DNA of 13,540 nucleotides from UPXZ01 sp047973025 (GCA_047973025.1 JBKEBE010000081.1:1-13540); one strand, 5' to 3'. Positions 1 to 7,256 are shown, counted from the first letter of the stretch. The notes: generated from the sequence alone by a model not told the origin. A program made the numbers and translations.

Positions 1-851
1 CTCGGACAGGCACTTATATCGCCGTTAGCCAAGACCGAGCCGATATGAACACCTGCTTGGCAGAAATAGGGTTCGTCGCGCACTTCCATTTCGTAATCAC
101 GCAGGTAGCCTTCACATCCGTATGACGCGTTGATTTTACCTTCCTTACGGGTTGCTTTGATGAAATCCATCATTAGTACAAATTCTTCGGTCGAGAGTTT
201 AAAGAAAGGATTGTCTTTTGCTCTTCCTTTGGCAAAAACCGTAAACAGACGCCAATGTGTAACACCGATTGAGACAAGTAAGTTTTTTATTTTTTCGAGA
301 TTGTAAATAGTCTTTTTGTTCACACATGTAACCACATCATACACCAAGTCCGGGGTTTGAACCACATTCGCAATCGCGCTTACCGCTCGGTCAAACGAAC
401 CTGTTTTGCCACGAAACCAATCATGCGTTTCAGCATCGTGTCCATCTAAACTTATCGTTACAGAGCGCATTCCGGCATCCAGAAGTGCAGAAAGTCTGCC
501 GGCAGATAGTCCGTAGCCGTTAGTAACCATGCCCCAAGGAAATTTCCGGTTGTAAATTTCTCTTCCACAAATCTCCAAGTCTTTTCGTATGGTTGGTTCG
601 CCACCGGTAATTACAATCATCGTTTTTTTCGTGTTCACATGTGGCGCTATGTTATCCAGCACGCGCAGGAAATCTTTCATCGGCATATCGGGCACATCCG
701 CTTCTTTCGCACAGTCGCTTCCGCAATGCAGACAGCCAAAATTGCAACGCAAGGTGCATTCCCAAAACAAATACGTTAATTCGTGGAGTTTGGTTTGCGT
801 GTTTTTGTGCTGTTGGTAGAGTGAGAGTGTGAGTTTCTTCTTTAAATCCAT
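1..851 (-). CDS. Radical SAM/SPASM enzyme, second paralogue (3' end outside window)
   Basis: Reading the minus strand from an ATG at 851 gives 283 open codons that run off the window start, so the C-terminus is missing. The radical SAM cluster motif CxxxCxxC is at Cys36, Cys40 and Cys43, followed by a GGE motif at about residues 83-85 that is typical of S-adenosylmethionine binding. Near the cut edge lies CQAG..IGSVLANGDISACP, the beginning of a SPASM domain that would bind auxiliary Fe-S clusters. The protein is clearly paralogous to the 353-residue enzyme upstream: compare HELTYLFWECTLRCNFGC here with HELNYLFWECTTRCNLSC there. It lies 45 bases after the 82-residue mini-lipoprotein gene and is probably co-transcribed with it. 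Enzymes of this class modify peptides or proteins, often at cysteine, tyrosine or backbone positions. From memory this one fits the Bacteroidota family TIGR04133. The substrate is unknown; the neighbouring lipoproteins are the obvious candidates. Confidence 0.93.
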   Translation of the reverse strand, partial: MDLKKKLTLSLYQQHKNTQTKLHELTYLFWECTLRCNFGCLHCGSDCAKEADVPDMPMKDFLRVLDNIAPHVNTKKTMIVITGGEPTIRKDLEICGREIYNRKFPWGMVTNGYGLSAGRLSALLDAGMRSVTISLDGHDAETHDWFRGKTGSFDRAVSAIANVVQTPDLVYDVVTCVNKKTIYNLEKIKNLLVSIGVTHWRLFTVFAKGRAKDNPFFKLSTEEFVLMMDFIKATRKEGKINASYGCEGYLRDYEMEVRDEPYFCQAGVHIGSVLANGDISACP

Positions 852-896
852 GGTTTTTCTTTTGTTTACAAGAGGCAAGGTTTATAAGCGGATTGT

Positions 897-1145
897 CTAT
901 TCCTTATAGCTGTCTTGGCGAACACCATACATCGCTTTGAACTTTCCGTCGTCAAATCGCGGATTTTTGAAAACGGGGATGGTATCACTTTTCTTTACCT
1001 GTTCCGTTTCCTTGTTGTCAGATATTTTTTTTTGCGTGTCAATGTTTTTTTGCGTGTTACAGGCGTTAAACCCGAGAGCTCCCGCAATTAAGGTCATAAA
1101 ACCGATAAGTAGTTTGTCGTATAATTTCAATGCTTTTTTCTTCAT
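897..1145 (-). CDS. Mini-lipoprotein of the radical SAM cluster (82 aa)
   Basis: An 82-residue protein with a basic start (MKKKALKLYDK), a hydrophobic stretch at about 12-27 and a likely lipidated Cys29 (context GFNAC, a relaxed Bacteroidota lipobox). The rest is a charged, Lys/Asp/Glu-rich linker ending in AMYGVRQDSYKE at the very C-terminus. It has no carboxypeptidase-regulatory-like domain, unlike the two larger lipoproteins upstream, but it shares with the 179-residue one both the start (MKKxALKxYxK) and the motif YGVRxxxYKE. It sits between the two radical SAM genes, 68 bases after one and 45 before the other. I infer that it is a stripped-down member of the radical SAM-associated lipoprotein group and a possible substrate of the second enzyme. 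The N-terminal similarity, the shared motif and its position argue that this short gene is real. Its function is unknown. Confidence 0.8.
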   Translation of the reverse strand: MKKKALKLYDKLLIGFMTLIAGALGFNACNTQKNIDTQKKISDNKETEQVKKSDTIPVFKNPRFDDGKFKAMYGVRQDSYKE

Positions 1146-1213
1146 GAGCTAATCTCTTTTTTCAATGAAATATGGACAAATGATATGCCGAAAAAACGAT
1201 ACCGAATAACTAT

Positions 1214-2275
1214 TTAGTAATTCACTGTTTTCAGTTTCTCGTTGTGGCAGACCAAAACGTTGCTTTTATCCCCGTGCCAATAGTGGAATCCGTTCCCTTG
1301 ACATTTCGAGTACTCCTTGCATTTCGCGCATTGTCCCGTTTTCATCCAATTCCTATTTCGAAACGGTTGATACCTTGTATTCCACACGTCGTAAAAATTA
1401 TCGCTGTAGATATTCCCCTGCGCGAAGCTTCTGTCGATATTCGGGCAAGCGGATATGGAACCGTCTATCAACACGGAGCCAATATTAATCCCCGCCCGAC
1501 AAAAAAATCCACAGTCCCGGACTTTCCACTCGTATTTACCTACGTACCCTTCGCAACTGAATTTTACGTCAATCTCTTTTTCACGCCGCGAGTGGGATAT
1601 GAAGTCCATTAAGTCGGTCATTTCCTGATCGTTCAAAAACATATCTGCGTCATCTTTTGCCCTTCCGATAGGGATAATGGTAAAAAGTCGCCATGCTTTT
1701 ACCCCTTTTCCGATAAGATAGGTTTTTATTGCTTCTAATTCGGCGATATTTTTTTTGTTGACACAAGTTACCACATCAAAATTAAGCCGGGAAGAACTTG
1801 CCGCCAATGCTATCGCCATATCGACTCGGTCAAAACTTTTTTCATTGTTTCTTAGCCAGTTATGAGAAGACCTAAGTCCGTCAAGACTGATCGTCAGCGC
1901 GCCTAATCCGGCATTTAGTAACGAAATGTGTTTCTTCTCGTTGTACAAATATCCGTTGGAAACCATACTCCATCGCATACCCCGTTTTCGAATTTCCCGT
2001 CCGCAAAGTTCAATGTCTTTTCTCAAGAGCGGTTCTCCACCCGTCAACACGACCATGAGATTCTTCGGCACGCTATCGATTGTGTCAAGTGCGGAAAGGA
2101 AGTCATTCAAGGGCATATCTTTGTATTTACTTTCTTTAAAACAGTCGCTACCACAATGCCTGCAACTGAGATTGCAACGGGTTGTACATTCCCAGAACAG
2201 GTAGTTCAGTTCGTGAACCGATGTCTCGTTCACTTTGAAAGAGTTAAAAAAGAGTTTGTCCAACGAATAGCTCAT
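1214..2275 (-). CDS. Radical SAM/SPASM enzyme, first paralogue (353 aa, TIGR04133-like)
   Basis: Complete enzyme. The radical SAM CxxxCxxC motif is Cys34, Cys38 and Cys41 (context CTTRCNLSCRHCGSDC), with GGEP at about 79-82. The C-terminal third is a SPASM domain for auxiliary iron-sulfur clusters: Cys241, Cys255, Cys259, Cys277, then CxxC at 316/319, Cys325 and Cys343. SPASM enzymes typically modify ribosomally made peptides or protein side chains. The start codon lies inside an ATGA that also carries the stop of the preceding 122-residue lipoprotein gene, so translation is probably coupled. No short RiPP precursor is visible; the conserved neighbours are lipoproteins. From memory this matches the NCBIfam model TIGR04133, found beside lipoproteins of TIGR04134 in Bacteroidota. 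The reaction and the substrate are unknown. Family-level assignment is firm; the TIGR assignment needs a search. Confidence 0.95.
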   Translation of the reverse strand: MSYSLDKLFFNSFKVNETSVHELNYLFWECTTRCNLSCRHCGSDCFKESKYKDMPLNDFLSALDTIDSVPKNLMVVLTGGEPLLRKDIELCGREIRKRGMRWSMVSNGYLYNEKKHISLLNAGLGALTISLDGLRSSHNWLRNNEKSFDRVDMAIALAASSSRLNFDVVTCVNKKNIAELEAIKTYLIGKGVKAWRLFTIIPIGRAKDDADMFLNDQEMTDLMDFISHSRREKEIDVKFSCEGYVGKYEWKVRDCGFFCRAGINIGSVLIDGSISACPNIDRSFAQGNIYSDNFYDVWNTRYQPFRNRNWMKTGQCAKCKEYSKCQGNGFHYWHGDKSNVLVCHNEKLKTVNY

Positions 2276-2640
2276 TTGTCTTCTTCGAGTTCGATTTGCA
2301 GGTAAATCTCTTGATCGCTTTTGGCAAGCAATGTGTCTTTTTTGAGAAAATGACCGTTTTCGGTAGAATCGATGTCTTCGAACCGGATTTTGGCTCCGTC
2401 CAATTTTTCGGTGTAAAACGAGAAATTTCCGGCTTCGTCTGTGTGCGTATATTGTGGCGTGTTTTCAACGGAAACTTTTATCCCTTTTATGGGCAAACCG
2501 GTATTTTTTGAATTGACCCTGCCGCAGACAAGCATATCCATCCCAAAGTCTTGCGGTGTACCGTAACAAGCCTGAAAAACGAATGCAACGGAAGACAGGC
2601 AAACGCCTTTTAGTAAAAAGCCTTTCCAATTTTTTTTCAT
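2272..2640 (-). CDS. Radical SAM-associated putative lipoprotein (122 aa)
   Basis: A small exported lipoprotein: basic start MKKNWKG, hydrophobic segment at about 8-24, likely lipidated Cys25 (VFQAC). Directly after the Cys comes YGTPQDF, related to a motif in the other two lipoproteins of the cluster. Residues 38-56 (VCGRVNSKNTGLPIKGIKV) align with VKGKITSVDTKKPIKGIRV in the 179-residue protein and begin a carboxypeptidase-regulatory-like beta-sandwich, which continues through THTDEAGNFSFYT to about residue 117. Such domains often occur on Bacteroidota envelope proteins. The gene overlaps both neighbours by ATGA: its ATG shares bases with the stop of the 179-residue gene, and its stop shares bases with the start of the radical SAM gene. 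It resembles TIGR04134 (from memory). I infer a functional partner or substrate of the adjacent enzyme; no activity can be read from the sequence. Confidence 0.88.
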   Translation of the reverse strand: MKKNWKGFLLKGVCLSSVAFVFQACYGTPQDFGMDMLVCGRVNSKNTGLPIKGIKVSVENTPQYTHTDEAGNFSFYTEKLDGAKIRFEDIDSTENGHFLKKDTLLAKSDQEIYLQIELEEDK

Positions 2641-3176
2641 TTCTTTCTATTTTCTTCTGATGCAGTAGTATCCTTTTCTTTGTATTCAGCCGCTCTTACG
2701 CCATACTCGGCGATGGGTTGATTCCTTAATGAAATATTTTGCTCGGTCTTTTGATACGTTCCTTCGTACCAATTTCCACTCCCTTTTTTAATCAGGTCAT
2801 TTTTAGTGAAAGTTACTTCAAGGCTGTCCGGATTGAATGTACCGTCGTTGGATTCGCCGTCTGGATCTTCGGCATAAATTTTCATCTTCCCATACTTATA
2901 AGGGAAAACCCTGCTCTTTTTTACTTCATATTCACCGGATTCGTTTGTCAGCACTGTATCTGCTTGATCTTTATACATATCATAAGGTGTAATGACCCGA
3001 ATTCCTTTTATCGGTTTCTTGGTGTCTACGGATGTTATTTTACCTTTCACGATGTAATCGGCGGAAGGTGTGCCGTATTCAACTCTGGGTTCTACAATAT
3101 CACAACTATGCAACCCAAATAATGAAAGAACGAAAGCGAGAATTTTTCCGTAAGTTTTTAAGGCTAATTTTTTCAT
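2637..3176 (-). CDS. Radical SAM-associated putative lipoprotein (179 aa)
   Basis: First gene of the radical SAM cluster. It has an N-terminal lipoprotein signal with likely lipidated Cys25 (context GLHSC). A motif YGTPSADY follows at 34-41. A carboxypeptidase-regulatory-like domain runs from about 42 to 150 (VKGKITSVDTKKPIKGIRV, then TVLTNESGEYEV). A second Tyr-Gly motif, YGVRAAEYKE, is at 158-167, followed by a polar tail. The C-terminal motif recurs at the extreme end of the 82-residue mini-lipoprotein (YGVRQDSYKE). The stop overlaps the start of the next lipoprotein gene in an ATGA. I recall the family as TIGR04134, radical SAM-associated putative lipoproteins. The protein probably sits in the outer or inner membrane with its domain in the periplasm or at the surface. 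I infer, without direct evidence, that the tyrosine motifs are recognised or modified by the clustered radical SAM enzymes. Confidence 0.9.
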   Translation of the reverse strand: MKKLALKTYGKILAFVLSLFGLHSCDIVEPRVEYGTPSADYIVKGKITSVDTKKPIKGIRVITPYDMYKDQADTVLTNESGEYEVKKSRVFPYKYGKMKIYAEDPDGESNDGTFNPDSLEVTFTKNDLIKKGSGNWYEGTYQKTEQNISLRNQPIAEYGVRAAEYKEKDTTASEENRKK

Positions 3177-3704
3177 GATGAATTTCTTTTTTTGAAATTA
3201 AAATATCGGTCGAAAACTTAGTGCAAAAGCGGAATAGAAATTACAAAACGTCGTATTCAAACTTTAACGGCTATTGCGCCAATCTTTTTGGCGGAAGATG
3301 TATTTTATTGTAATTGCGTAATCTTTTCGTTTATTTTGTCCATAAAGACATGGTATTTTGTAGGGACGTTACTTTTCATGTGTTTAAAATTTATTCTTTT
3401 ACATTAAGGACACATGGAACACGCCATTAGTCATCCCATTGTGTGTCAAAGTTATTTTTACATGGCTGTTTCATCGTAAGAAACCATCAAAAAAAAACAG
3501 ATAAGTAAATCAGACTTATAATGTTTCGTATCATATTACTTGAATGATTGTGTTCGACATTCTTTTGTTTGGGTCATCCATCCTATGTTAGTCAACTTTA
3601 ACATAAAGATGATTCCTGACATCAAAACGCGACATTTGAGATGTTAAATAAGTTTAATTTTGAATTTTCTTCCGATGGATGTGTAAAAAACGTTGTACCG
3701 GAAA
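3177..3704. other. Gene-free region upstream of the radical SAM cluster
   Basis: This 528-base AT-rich stretch contains no credible coding region on either strand. It separates the end of the EamA permease gene from the first lipoprotein of the radical SAM cluster, so it must hold the cluster's promoter and leader. A box reading TAACTTTG on the minus strand (3447-3454) matches the Bacteroidota -7 consensus TAnnTTTG but lies about 270 bases before the start codon and lacks an evident -33 element. A nearer, imperfect box TAAAGTTTG lies at 3258-3266. I see no tRNA, strong terminator or recognised riboswitch. A short inverted repeat (TTCCG at 3670-3674 with CGGAA at 3699-3703) is too weak to call a terminator. 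Confidence 0.5.
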
Positions 3705-4670
3705 TCACTTCTTGGGCTGAAAACCAAATTTCCGAAAAAACTTGTCAGGTGCCTGAACCAGCAACAGCGCTATGCTAATCACTAAAATTCCTACAATTGA
3801 AGGCACATCCGGACTTTCGCCTTTTACGAAAATCCAGCTCAAAATACTGCCTGTAACAGGAATAAGGAATTTCCAGATATTGAGTTCGGAGACTTTGACA
3901 TCAGGACGATTGAGCAATCCGAACCACAACGAGAATCCGGCTGCCGAAATAAACGCCAGCCACAGTAGTGCGCCGTAAAATTCCGGCGGGAATGAAAAAG
4001 ACGTCGGTTTTTCGACAATGAACGACGTAATTACCAATCCGATCCCCCCTACAAAATTGGAGAAAGAAGTCAGCGCGAATGATGAGATGTGTTCATCTTT
4101 TTTCTTCGCAACCATGATGTTGGTCGTTCCACCTACAAGAACACTGAGCAAAAGTAAGCCAACACCCGTGTAGAATTGGGGATTATCTGCCGCTATTTTA
4201 CCTTTGGCAAGGCTGATGAAAATAATTCCGGAAAGCCCCAGAGCGATCGCAATCATTTTTCGAAGCGTCATTTTATCATCCCGAAACGAAAAATGAGCCA
4301 TAATCGCGATAAAAAGGGGTCCGGAACCCACGATAATGGATGAAGTGGCACCCGGCACTTTGTCTATTCCGATGAAAAACAAGCCATACTGCAAGAATGT
4401 CTGTACGAAAGCGAAAGCGAGCATGAACTTCCAATGTTTTTTTATTTCGGAGAGGAAGTCTATTTTCCGAATTAGCATTAGCGGTACCAACATCAGTCCG
4501 GCAAGCGTAAATCGGATGCCGGAAAGGAATATCGGTTCCGCGTATTGTAATCCTATTTTGGCTGCCGCGAACGCGGAACCCCAAAGGACACAAGCCGCGA
4601 TTGCTCTAAGTTTGATGCCTTGTCCACCATTGGAAGAATGAGTTGGATTAGGAGAGTCGAATTTTTCCAT
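3705..4670 (-). CDS. EamA/DMT-family membrane transporter
   Basis: A 321-residue integral membrane protein with about ten predicted transmembrane helices in two halves (about 22-155 and 168-306), the tandem EamA arrangement of the drug/metabolite transporter superfamily. Family-typical stretches include LWGSAFAAAKIGL at the first helix, GIRFTLAGL in the second and ASSIIVGSGPLFIAI-like sequence in the fourth. Members export amino acids, nucleotide metabolites or other small molecules, but the substrate cannot be read from the sequence. The length is normal for the family. The gene starts 37 bases after the stop of the NlpC/P60-LysM lipoprotein gene, so the two are probably co-transcribed, though no functional link is obvious. 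The first 20 residues are polar and would be cytoplasmic. Confidence 0.93.
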   Translation of the reverse strand: MEKFDSPNPTHSSNGGQGIKLRAIAACVLWGSAFAAAKIGLQYAEPIFLSGIRFTLAGLMLVPLMLIRKIDFLSEIKKHWKFMLAFAFVQTFLQYGLFFIGIDKVPGATSSIIVGSGPLFIAIMAHFSFRDDKMTLRKMIAIALGLSGIIFISLAKGKIAADNPQFYTGVGLLLLSVLVGGTTNIMVAKKKDEHISSFALTSFSNFVGGIGLVITSFIVEKPTSFSFPPEFYGALLWLAFISAAGFSLWFGLLNRPDVKVSELNIWKFLIPVTGSILSWIFVKGESPDVPSIVGILVISIALLLVQAPDKFFRKFGFQPKK

Positions 4671-4707
4671 TTCAGCTATCTGTGTCTTGCATATTGGAGT
4701 GGTAAAA

Positions 4708-6039
4708 TCATTGATTTTTTACCTTGACTCTATCGCCAATATTTATGGTATTACTTAATTCCGGATTTAGTTCGCGTAAGTTATTTACCGTACAGCCGTA
4801 CAAGCGGGCAATCGAATAGAGTGTATCCCCTTGTTTTACGGTATGATAAAGAGTTTCGGAAGGTTTTGTCGCGTTGTTGGACGAAACTTCGGACTGATTG
4901 ACAACATTGGAAGATTCTACTCGCAACGTCTTCCCCGCGCTTATCGAATTAGACGACAGGTTGTTTACTGCCTTGAGTTTATCTACCGTCATATTGTATT
5001 TTCGGGCTATGGCATACAGAGATTCGCCTGATTTCACTTTGTGTGTGAACTTCATTTCGGTAGAAGTCGATTGGATGGTCGGTTCTATCGTTTTCGTTTG
5101 TGCCGAATAACTACGATTCGGGTTGATACTGAAATTTGGGGATTTCAGATCTGATGTCTCAATTTTCGATTTTTGAGAAGTTGAGAAATCGGTATTTACC
5201 TTGAGATTCGTTACCACTTTGGAAGTCGCGGAAGAAGAAACATCCACCGCATTTGCTTTCGCGATAGCCATTTCTGGAATATGTACCGCTTGCGCAATCA
5301 ACAGCTTTTGTCCACGTTTTATCCGTTTGGATGTAAGGTTATTCAACTGTTGAATAGTAGAAATTGGTACGTCGTATTTTTTGGAGATGGAAGATAGATT
5401 GTCGCCTTTCGCAACGGTATGATATAGGTTGTCGGAAATATTTTGGTTTGTGGTAGTTTTGTTGGCGTTTACAAGAGACGATGTGTTTTTGGCTACATTT
5501 GACGCGAATAGTGTCGCACTTGCATTATCCTTTACACGTCCGGCTTTCAAATACCGCGAAGCATAGTAGGCTTCGGTGGACGAAGATACCGTTACTCCTT
5601 GCCGGACAGAAGCGTGTATAAAACGAAACTGCCCGTTGGACTTGGTCTCAGTTACAATGCCTACGTGCCCTACGTTTCCGTTGTGCCGTCTTCCTTCAAA
5701 AAACACCAAATCTCCGGTTTGCAAGTCCTTTTTTTTTACCGAAGGAAACTGTTGCGCTTGATCTTTCGACGCACGTTGCAGATTGTATCCAAAGTTTCGA
5801 TAAACATGTGATGTAAATCCGGAACAGTCAAAACCCTTGGCAGTTGTGCCACCGTAGCGGTAAGGCACTTTCAAATATTTTTTTCCGTAGTTAATTAACG
5901 AATCCTGAAAAGTGAGCGTATTGGGTACGTATTCGGTCTTTTCTTTGGAAGATGATGTGTTGGCTTGTATCAGCGATTTCGATTTACACCCGAAGCAGAC
6001 AAGCGAAATCAACAATGTAGTAGTAATTATTTTTCTCAC
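4708..6039 (-). CDS. NlpC/P60 cell-wall endopeptidase lipoprotein with three LysM repeats
   Basis: A 443-residue exported protein that probably cleaves peptide stems of peptidoglycan. The start is a GTG codon; no ATG lies nearby in frame, and the resulting N-terminus MRKIITTTLLISLVCFGC is a good lipoprotein signal with Cys18 lipidated. The catalytic NlpC/P60 domain spans about 45-167: Cys72 in GFDCSGF is the nucleophile, His125 in GHVGIV the base, and His142 in FIHAS the likely third residue. Three LysM glycan-binding repeats follow at about 205-249, 331-374 and 397-440, with recognisable YHTV.KGD..SSI/YSIA cores. Ser/Thr/Asn-rich linkers join them. The order catalytic domain then LysM is the reverse of many Firmicutes enzymes. 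A TATCTTTG box lies just upstream. It likely acts in the periplasm in cell-wall remodelling and is followed by a DMT permease gene. Confidence 0.95.
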   Translation of the reverse strand: MRKIITTTLLISLVCFGCKSKSLIQANTSSSKEKTEYVPNTLTFQDSLINYGKKYLKVPYRYGGTTAKGFDCSGFTSHVYRNFGYNLQRASKDQAQQFPSVKKKDLQTGDLVFFEGRRHNGNVGHVGIVTETKSNGQFRFIHASVRQGVTVSSSTEAYYASRYLKAGRVKDNASATLFASNVAKNTSSLVNANKTTTNQNISDNLYHTVAKGDNLSSISKKYDVPISTIQQLNNLTSKRIKRGQKLLIAQAVHIPEMAIAKANAVDVSSSATSKVVTNLKVNTDFSTSQKSKIETSDLKSPNFSINPNRSYSAQTKTIEPTIQSTSTEMKFTHKVKSGESLYAIARKYNMTVDKLKAVNNLSSNSISAGKTLRVESSNVVNQSEVSSNNATKPSETLYHTVKQGDTLYSIARLYGCTVNNLRELNPELSNTINIGDRVKVKNQ

Positions 6040-6062
6040 AAACAGGTTATTTTCTTCTATTA

Positions 6063-6070
6063 CAAAGATA
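6063..6070 (-). promoter_or_regulatory. Probable -7 promoter box of the NlpC/P60-LysM gene
   Basis: On the minus strand this reads TATCTTTG, an exact match to the Bacteroidota -7 consensus TAnnTTTG. It lies 23 bases before the GTG start, which would give a very short leader of some 15-20 bases. No clear TTG/TTTG -33 element is found at the usual spacing, so the call rests on the -7 box and its position. Confidence 0.5.
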
Positions 6071-6152
6071 ATTCTTAAGGAAGAATAAATGTTTTTTATC
6101 GTTTCTTTTTTAACAAAATATTACACAAACATTCACGGTACTCTTGTTAGGT

Positions 6153-7181
6153 TCACAAAGTCTCAAGCAGATTTTCTATGGTAGGGTGTGTTTTTCCATT
6201 TACAACCCATCCTTTTTCAGTAATCTCAATACAAATACCAGCATTTGGCTCTACGGCAATTCCCTTTCGGGCTAAAGCCCTGAGTGTCCAGTACATGCGG
6301 GTTTTATCGCCGGATACACTTACTTTTTTCGTCAACGGATAGTTCATCGAAAAGTTTCCGTTGGTGGTATTGAAAAAGTAAGCGTCATTTTGAAATACAT
6401 CATTAAATGTGCCGTTTAAAACCAAATCTTCCGGAACACCACTGATCATTCTTTTCTTATCATTCATCAGCCAGATGCGGTCGGCAGCCTGCAATGCCAA
6501 ATCCAACTCGTGGGTAGAGAGTAAAATAGCTTTACGGGTTTTTTGCGCCAAGCGATGAAGTAAAAGCATGATTTCTACCCGATTTGGCAAATCCAAATGG
6601 GCAGTAGGTTCGTCTAACAGTATGATTGGTGTATCTTGCGCCAAGGCTTTGGCAATCATCACGCGTTGCCTTTCTCCATCCGATAGTTCGTTCAAGTAGT
6701 TCTTCGCTTTATGTTCCAAATGCACCAAACGAATGGCTTCTTCTATTTTTTCATGACCTTCAGTGGTCAATCCGCCCAGCCAGTGTGTATATGGTTGTTG
6801 CCCGAGCGCGACAACATCCCATACAGTCGCGTTCTCAATATCTACTCTGTCAGTTAAAACAAGCGCGACAAGTTCGGCTATTTCATGCCGAGAATAGGAT
6901 AAAATATGCTTCCCTACAATCCGCACTTCTCCTTCTATCGGTTTCAGTAAGCCTGCCAGCGTTTTCATCAGGGTCGATTTTCCGCTTCCATTTGGACCAA
7001 TTAGGCATACCAGTTCTCCGGAGTTCAATTCATGGGTTAATCTGCTTTGAACAACCGTCTGACGCTGTTTCTTGCCATAGCCGATAGTAAGATTGTGGGT
7101 GGAGAGTTGCGTCTCATTCTCGTGAAAAGAAGATTCAAAACGCACATCTCCGTGAATTGGTTGACGAGATGTAGATTGCAT
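6153..7181 (-). CDS. FecE/BtuD-like ABC transporter ATP-binding protein, no permease nearby
   Basis: A 342-residue ATPase of the iron-siderophore/haem/cobalamin uptake group. Walker A is GPNGSGKST (62-70), the signature LSDGERQR (166-173), Walker B IILLDEP (186-192), the D-loop follows as TAHLD and the switch histidine is His224 in LSTHELD. At the usual Q-loop position the sequence reads LVLTDR, so the normal glutamine appears to be replaced by threonine; I recall this as common in the Bacteroidota branch. After the ATPase core (about 265 residues) there is an extra C-terminal segment of about 75 residues ending IENLLETL, whose role I do not know. It would couple ATP hydrolysis to inner-membrane import, but no permease or binding protein gene is adjacent. 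It stands alone between the TonB receptor operon and the NlpC gene, with its own -7 box. The substrate is undetermined. Confidence 0.93.
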   Translation of the reverse strand: MQSTSRQPIHGDVRFESSFHENETQLSTHNLTIGYGKKQRQTVVQSRLTHELNSGELVCLIGPNGSGKSTLMKTLAGLLKPIEGEVRIVGKHILSYSRHEIAELVALVLTDRVDIENATVWDVVALGQQPYTHWLGGLTTEGHEKIEEAIRLVHLEHKAKNYLNELSDGERQRVMIAKALAQDTPIILLDEPTAHLDLPNRVEIMLLLHRLAQKTRKAILLSTHELDLALQAADRIWLMNDKKRMISGVPEDLVLNGTFNDVFQNDAYFFNTTNGNFSMNYPLTKKVSVSGDKTRMYWTLRALARKGIAVEPNAGICIEITEKGWVVNGKTHPTIENLLETL

Positions 7182-7248
7182 GTAGAAACTATTCCTTTTT
7201 GAAATTTGACGAATACACAGCTGGCGTAGTAGTATTCGTGTTAACTGA

Positions 7249-7256
7249 CAAAGATA
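7249..7256 (-). promoter_or_regulatory. Probable -7 promoter box of the ABC ATPase gene
   Basis: On the minus strand this reads TATCTTTG, an exact match to the Bacteroidota -7 consensus TAnnTTTG and identical to the box before the NlpC/P60 gene. It lies 67 bases before the ATG at 7181, implying a leader of roughly 60 bases. A TTG occurs further upstream but closer than the usual -33 spacing. The 271-base gap that holds it shows no B12 riboswitch signature and no credible gene. Confidence 0.5.

Noticed and set aside
589..832. Plus-strand reading frames over the second radical SAM gene
   Set aside because: They are antisense shadows of a gene with clear radical SAM motifs on the minus strand.
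2244..2468. A 74-codon minus-strand frame within the 122-aa lipoprotein gene
   Set aside because: It is an alternative frame of a gene with a clear lipobox and a family-like domain; its own sequence has no signal or domain.
3670..3703. Hairpin TTCCG/CGGAA as a terminator after the EamA gene
   Set aside because: The stem is only 5 bp with a 24-base loop and no T-run at the right place.
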